From the NCBI GenBank assembly GCA_030430125.1, contig JAUIGA010000221.1, forward strand, positions 1-5,818: DNA of 5,818 nt, written 5' to 3'. The translations under genes were made by a program, and so were the position numbers. How positions within the stretch are numbered: the stretch's first letter is position 1; every line of letters starts with the position of its first letter. This stretch comes from Chloroflexia bacterium (lineage in GTDB: Bacteria > Chloroflexota > Chloroflexia > Thermomicrobiales > UBA6265). Positions 5,162 through 5,818 of this stretch are shown piece after piece. Under the pieces are notes generated by a model. It worked only from the letters and a program-made list of their open reading frames with translations, made no database searches and was not told where the DNA came from.

Positions 5162-5671
5162 ATGGAGGGACGGGCACGAACCGCAGCGCTGCGAGCGGAG
5201 GATGTGATCGATCTTCTGGAGCTGCTTCCGCTACCCGGCGAAGGGGGGTATTTTCGCCAGACCTGGGCGACTCCGGCAACTGTGGGTTCAGGTGAGCCGG
5301 ACGGAACCGCGATCCTTTATCTCGTCACGCCGGAATCCTGGTCGGCGCTCCACCGGCTCGATACAGACGAGTTGTTCCATTTCTATCTCGGCGACCCGTG
5401 CGACATGGTCATGGTTGACGGCGCTGGATCGGCAGACAGCGTGCGCCTTGGACCCGACATCGCTGCCGGGGAGCGCATCCAGCATCTGGTGCCGGGTGGA
5501 TGGTGGCAGGGCACGAGGCTGGCAACCGGAGGGTCGTGGGCGCTTCTCGGGACGACGATGACCCCCGGATACCATTCCGGTCGATTCGAGCTTGCGACTC
5601 GGCAAACCGTGGCAGAATTCCTGCCAACGACCCGCCGGAGTGTTGAAGCCTATCTGGCTCCCGCACCGTGA
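5162..5671 (+). CDS. DUF985-family (Cupin_5) protein
   Basis: Small 169-residue protein of the cupin superfamily group known as DUF985/Cupin_5; its biochemical role is not established, although the fold suggests small-molecule binding. Conserved blocks appear in the family order: LLPLPGEGGYFRQTW (21-35), GTAILYLVTP (48-57), and WSALHRLDTDELFHFYLGDP (60-79) with the likely metal- or ligand-facing H64, E70 and H73. Then come LGPDIAAGERIQHLVPGGWW (96-115), LLGTTMTPGY (128-137) and FELA (142-145). Many relatives read PHPEGG in the first block; here it is PLPGEGG, so the histidine is replaced by leucine and a glycine is added. Length is typical of the family, and there is no signal peptide or membrane segment, so it should be cytoplasmic. 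No clear promoter was found between the tRNA hairpin and the gene; leaky read-through from the tRNA promoter is one option. No functional link to the neighbours is evident. Confidence 0.9.
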   Translation: MEGRARTAALRAEDVIDLLELLPLPGEGGYFRQTWATPATVGSGEPDGTAILYLVTPESWSALHRLDTDELFHFYLGDPCDMVMVDGAGSADSVRLGPDIAAGERIQHLVPGGWWQGTRLATGGSWALLGTTMTPGYHSGRFELATRQTVAEFLPTTRRSVEAYLAPAP

Positions 5672-5818
5672 CACTCGAGGTCGACCTCGGACTCCGATCG
5701 CCTGGTGGCGGCCCGCCAAGGTGCCTCACGTTAGATGACTTCCGGAGCTGCTCGCGCCCCCGGTCGGATCGATACAACCGCATCGAATGTCACCGGGCAG
5801 GTGATAATCGGGCAAGAG
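5672..5818. other. Non-coding tail with two short palindromes
   Basis: No convincing gene in the 147 bp after the cupin stop. A perfect 14-bp palindrome, CGAGGTCGACCTCG, spans 5676-5689, starting five bases past the stop. A second dyad, TGGCGG-C-CCGCCA, spans 5706-5718. Neither is followed by a T-run, so they are poor intrinsic terminators; protein-binding sites or chance are alternatives. A minus-strand frame open from the right edge to a TAA at 5731-5733 (28 codons) could be the tail of an off-window gene but shows nothing recognisable. Confidence 0.4.

Noticed and set aside
5795..5818. GATAAT near the right edge as a -10 element, with GTG at 5801 as a possible start
   Set aside because: No acceptable -35 box lies 16-18 bp upstream, and the window ends after six codons, so neither can be supported.

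Overview
The window reads as ordinary chromosomal DNA from a GC-rich bacterium, most likely a member of the Chloroflexota (class Thermomicrobia or near it). This assignment is inference. It rests on the GC-biased codon use, the Tat-exported family 5 binding protein with an Ala/Pro/Thr/Glu-rich linker just after its signal peptide, and a tRNA gene without an encoded CCA. No rRNA or housekeeping protein is present to fix the taxonomy.

Left block, minus strand (1-2426, with promoter region to about 2646): the start of a peptide/nickel-type (Dpp/Opp) ABC importer operon. The solute-binding protein (609-2426) comes first. A 158-bp gap with a perfect 13-bp stem-loop follows, then the N-terminal 150 residues of a DppB/OppB-like permease that runs off the left edge. 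The second permease and the ATPases are expected beyond the edge but are not seen.

Divergent control region (2427-2802): 376 bp without a credible gene. It holds candidate promoters facing both ways with overlapping -10 elements near 2616-2624, a stem-loop in the binding-protein leader, and a 9-bp inverted repeat in the comEA leader.

Middle block, plus strand (2803-4915): a two-gene DNA-uptake operon. comEA encodes a membrane-anchored SLBB plus helix-hairpin-helix DNA receptor. comEC encodes the membrane channel and overlaps comEA by 8 bp. This ComEC ends after its membrane domain and has no C-terminal metallo-beta-lactamase domain. Together they would bind double-stranded DNA outside the membrane and pass a single strand into the cytoplasm. 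No comEB lies between them.

Right block, plus strand (4916-5818): a tRNA-Glu(UUC) gene with its own well-formed promoter (TTGACA, 17 bp, TATCTT) and a terminator-like hairpin, then a small DUF985-family (Cupin_5) protein, then 147 bp of non-coding sequence with two short palindromes. I found no CRISPR array, transposon, prophage, toxin-antitoxin or defence module, and nothing I would call a new system. The points most worth a second look are the nuclease-less ComEC, the back-to-back promoters, the stem-loop between binding protein and permease, and the lone cysteine pair in the binding protein.
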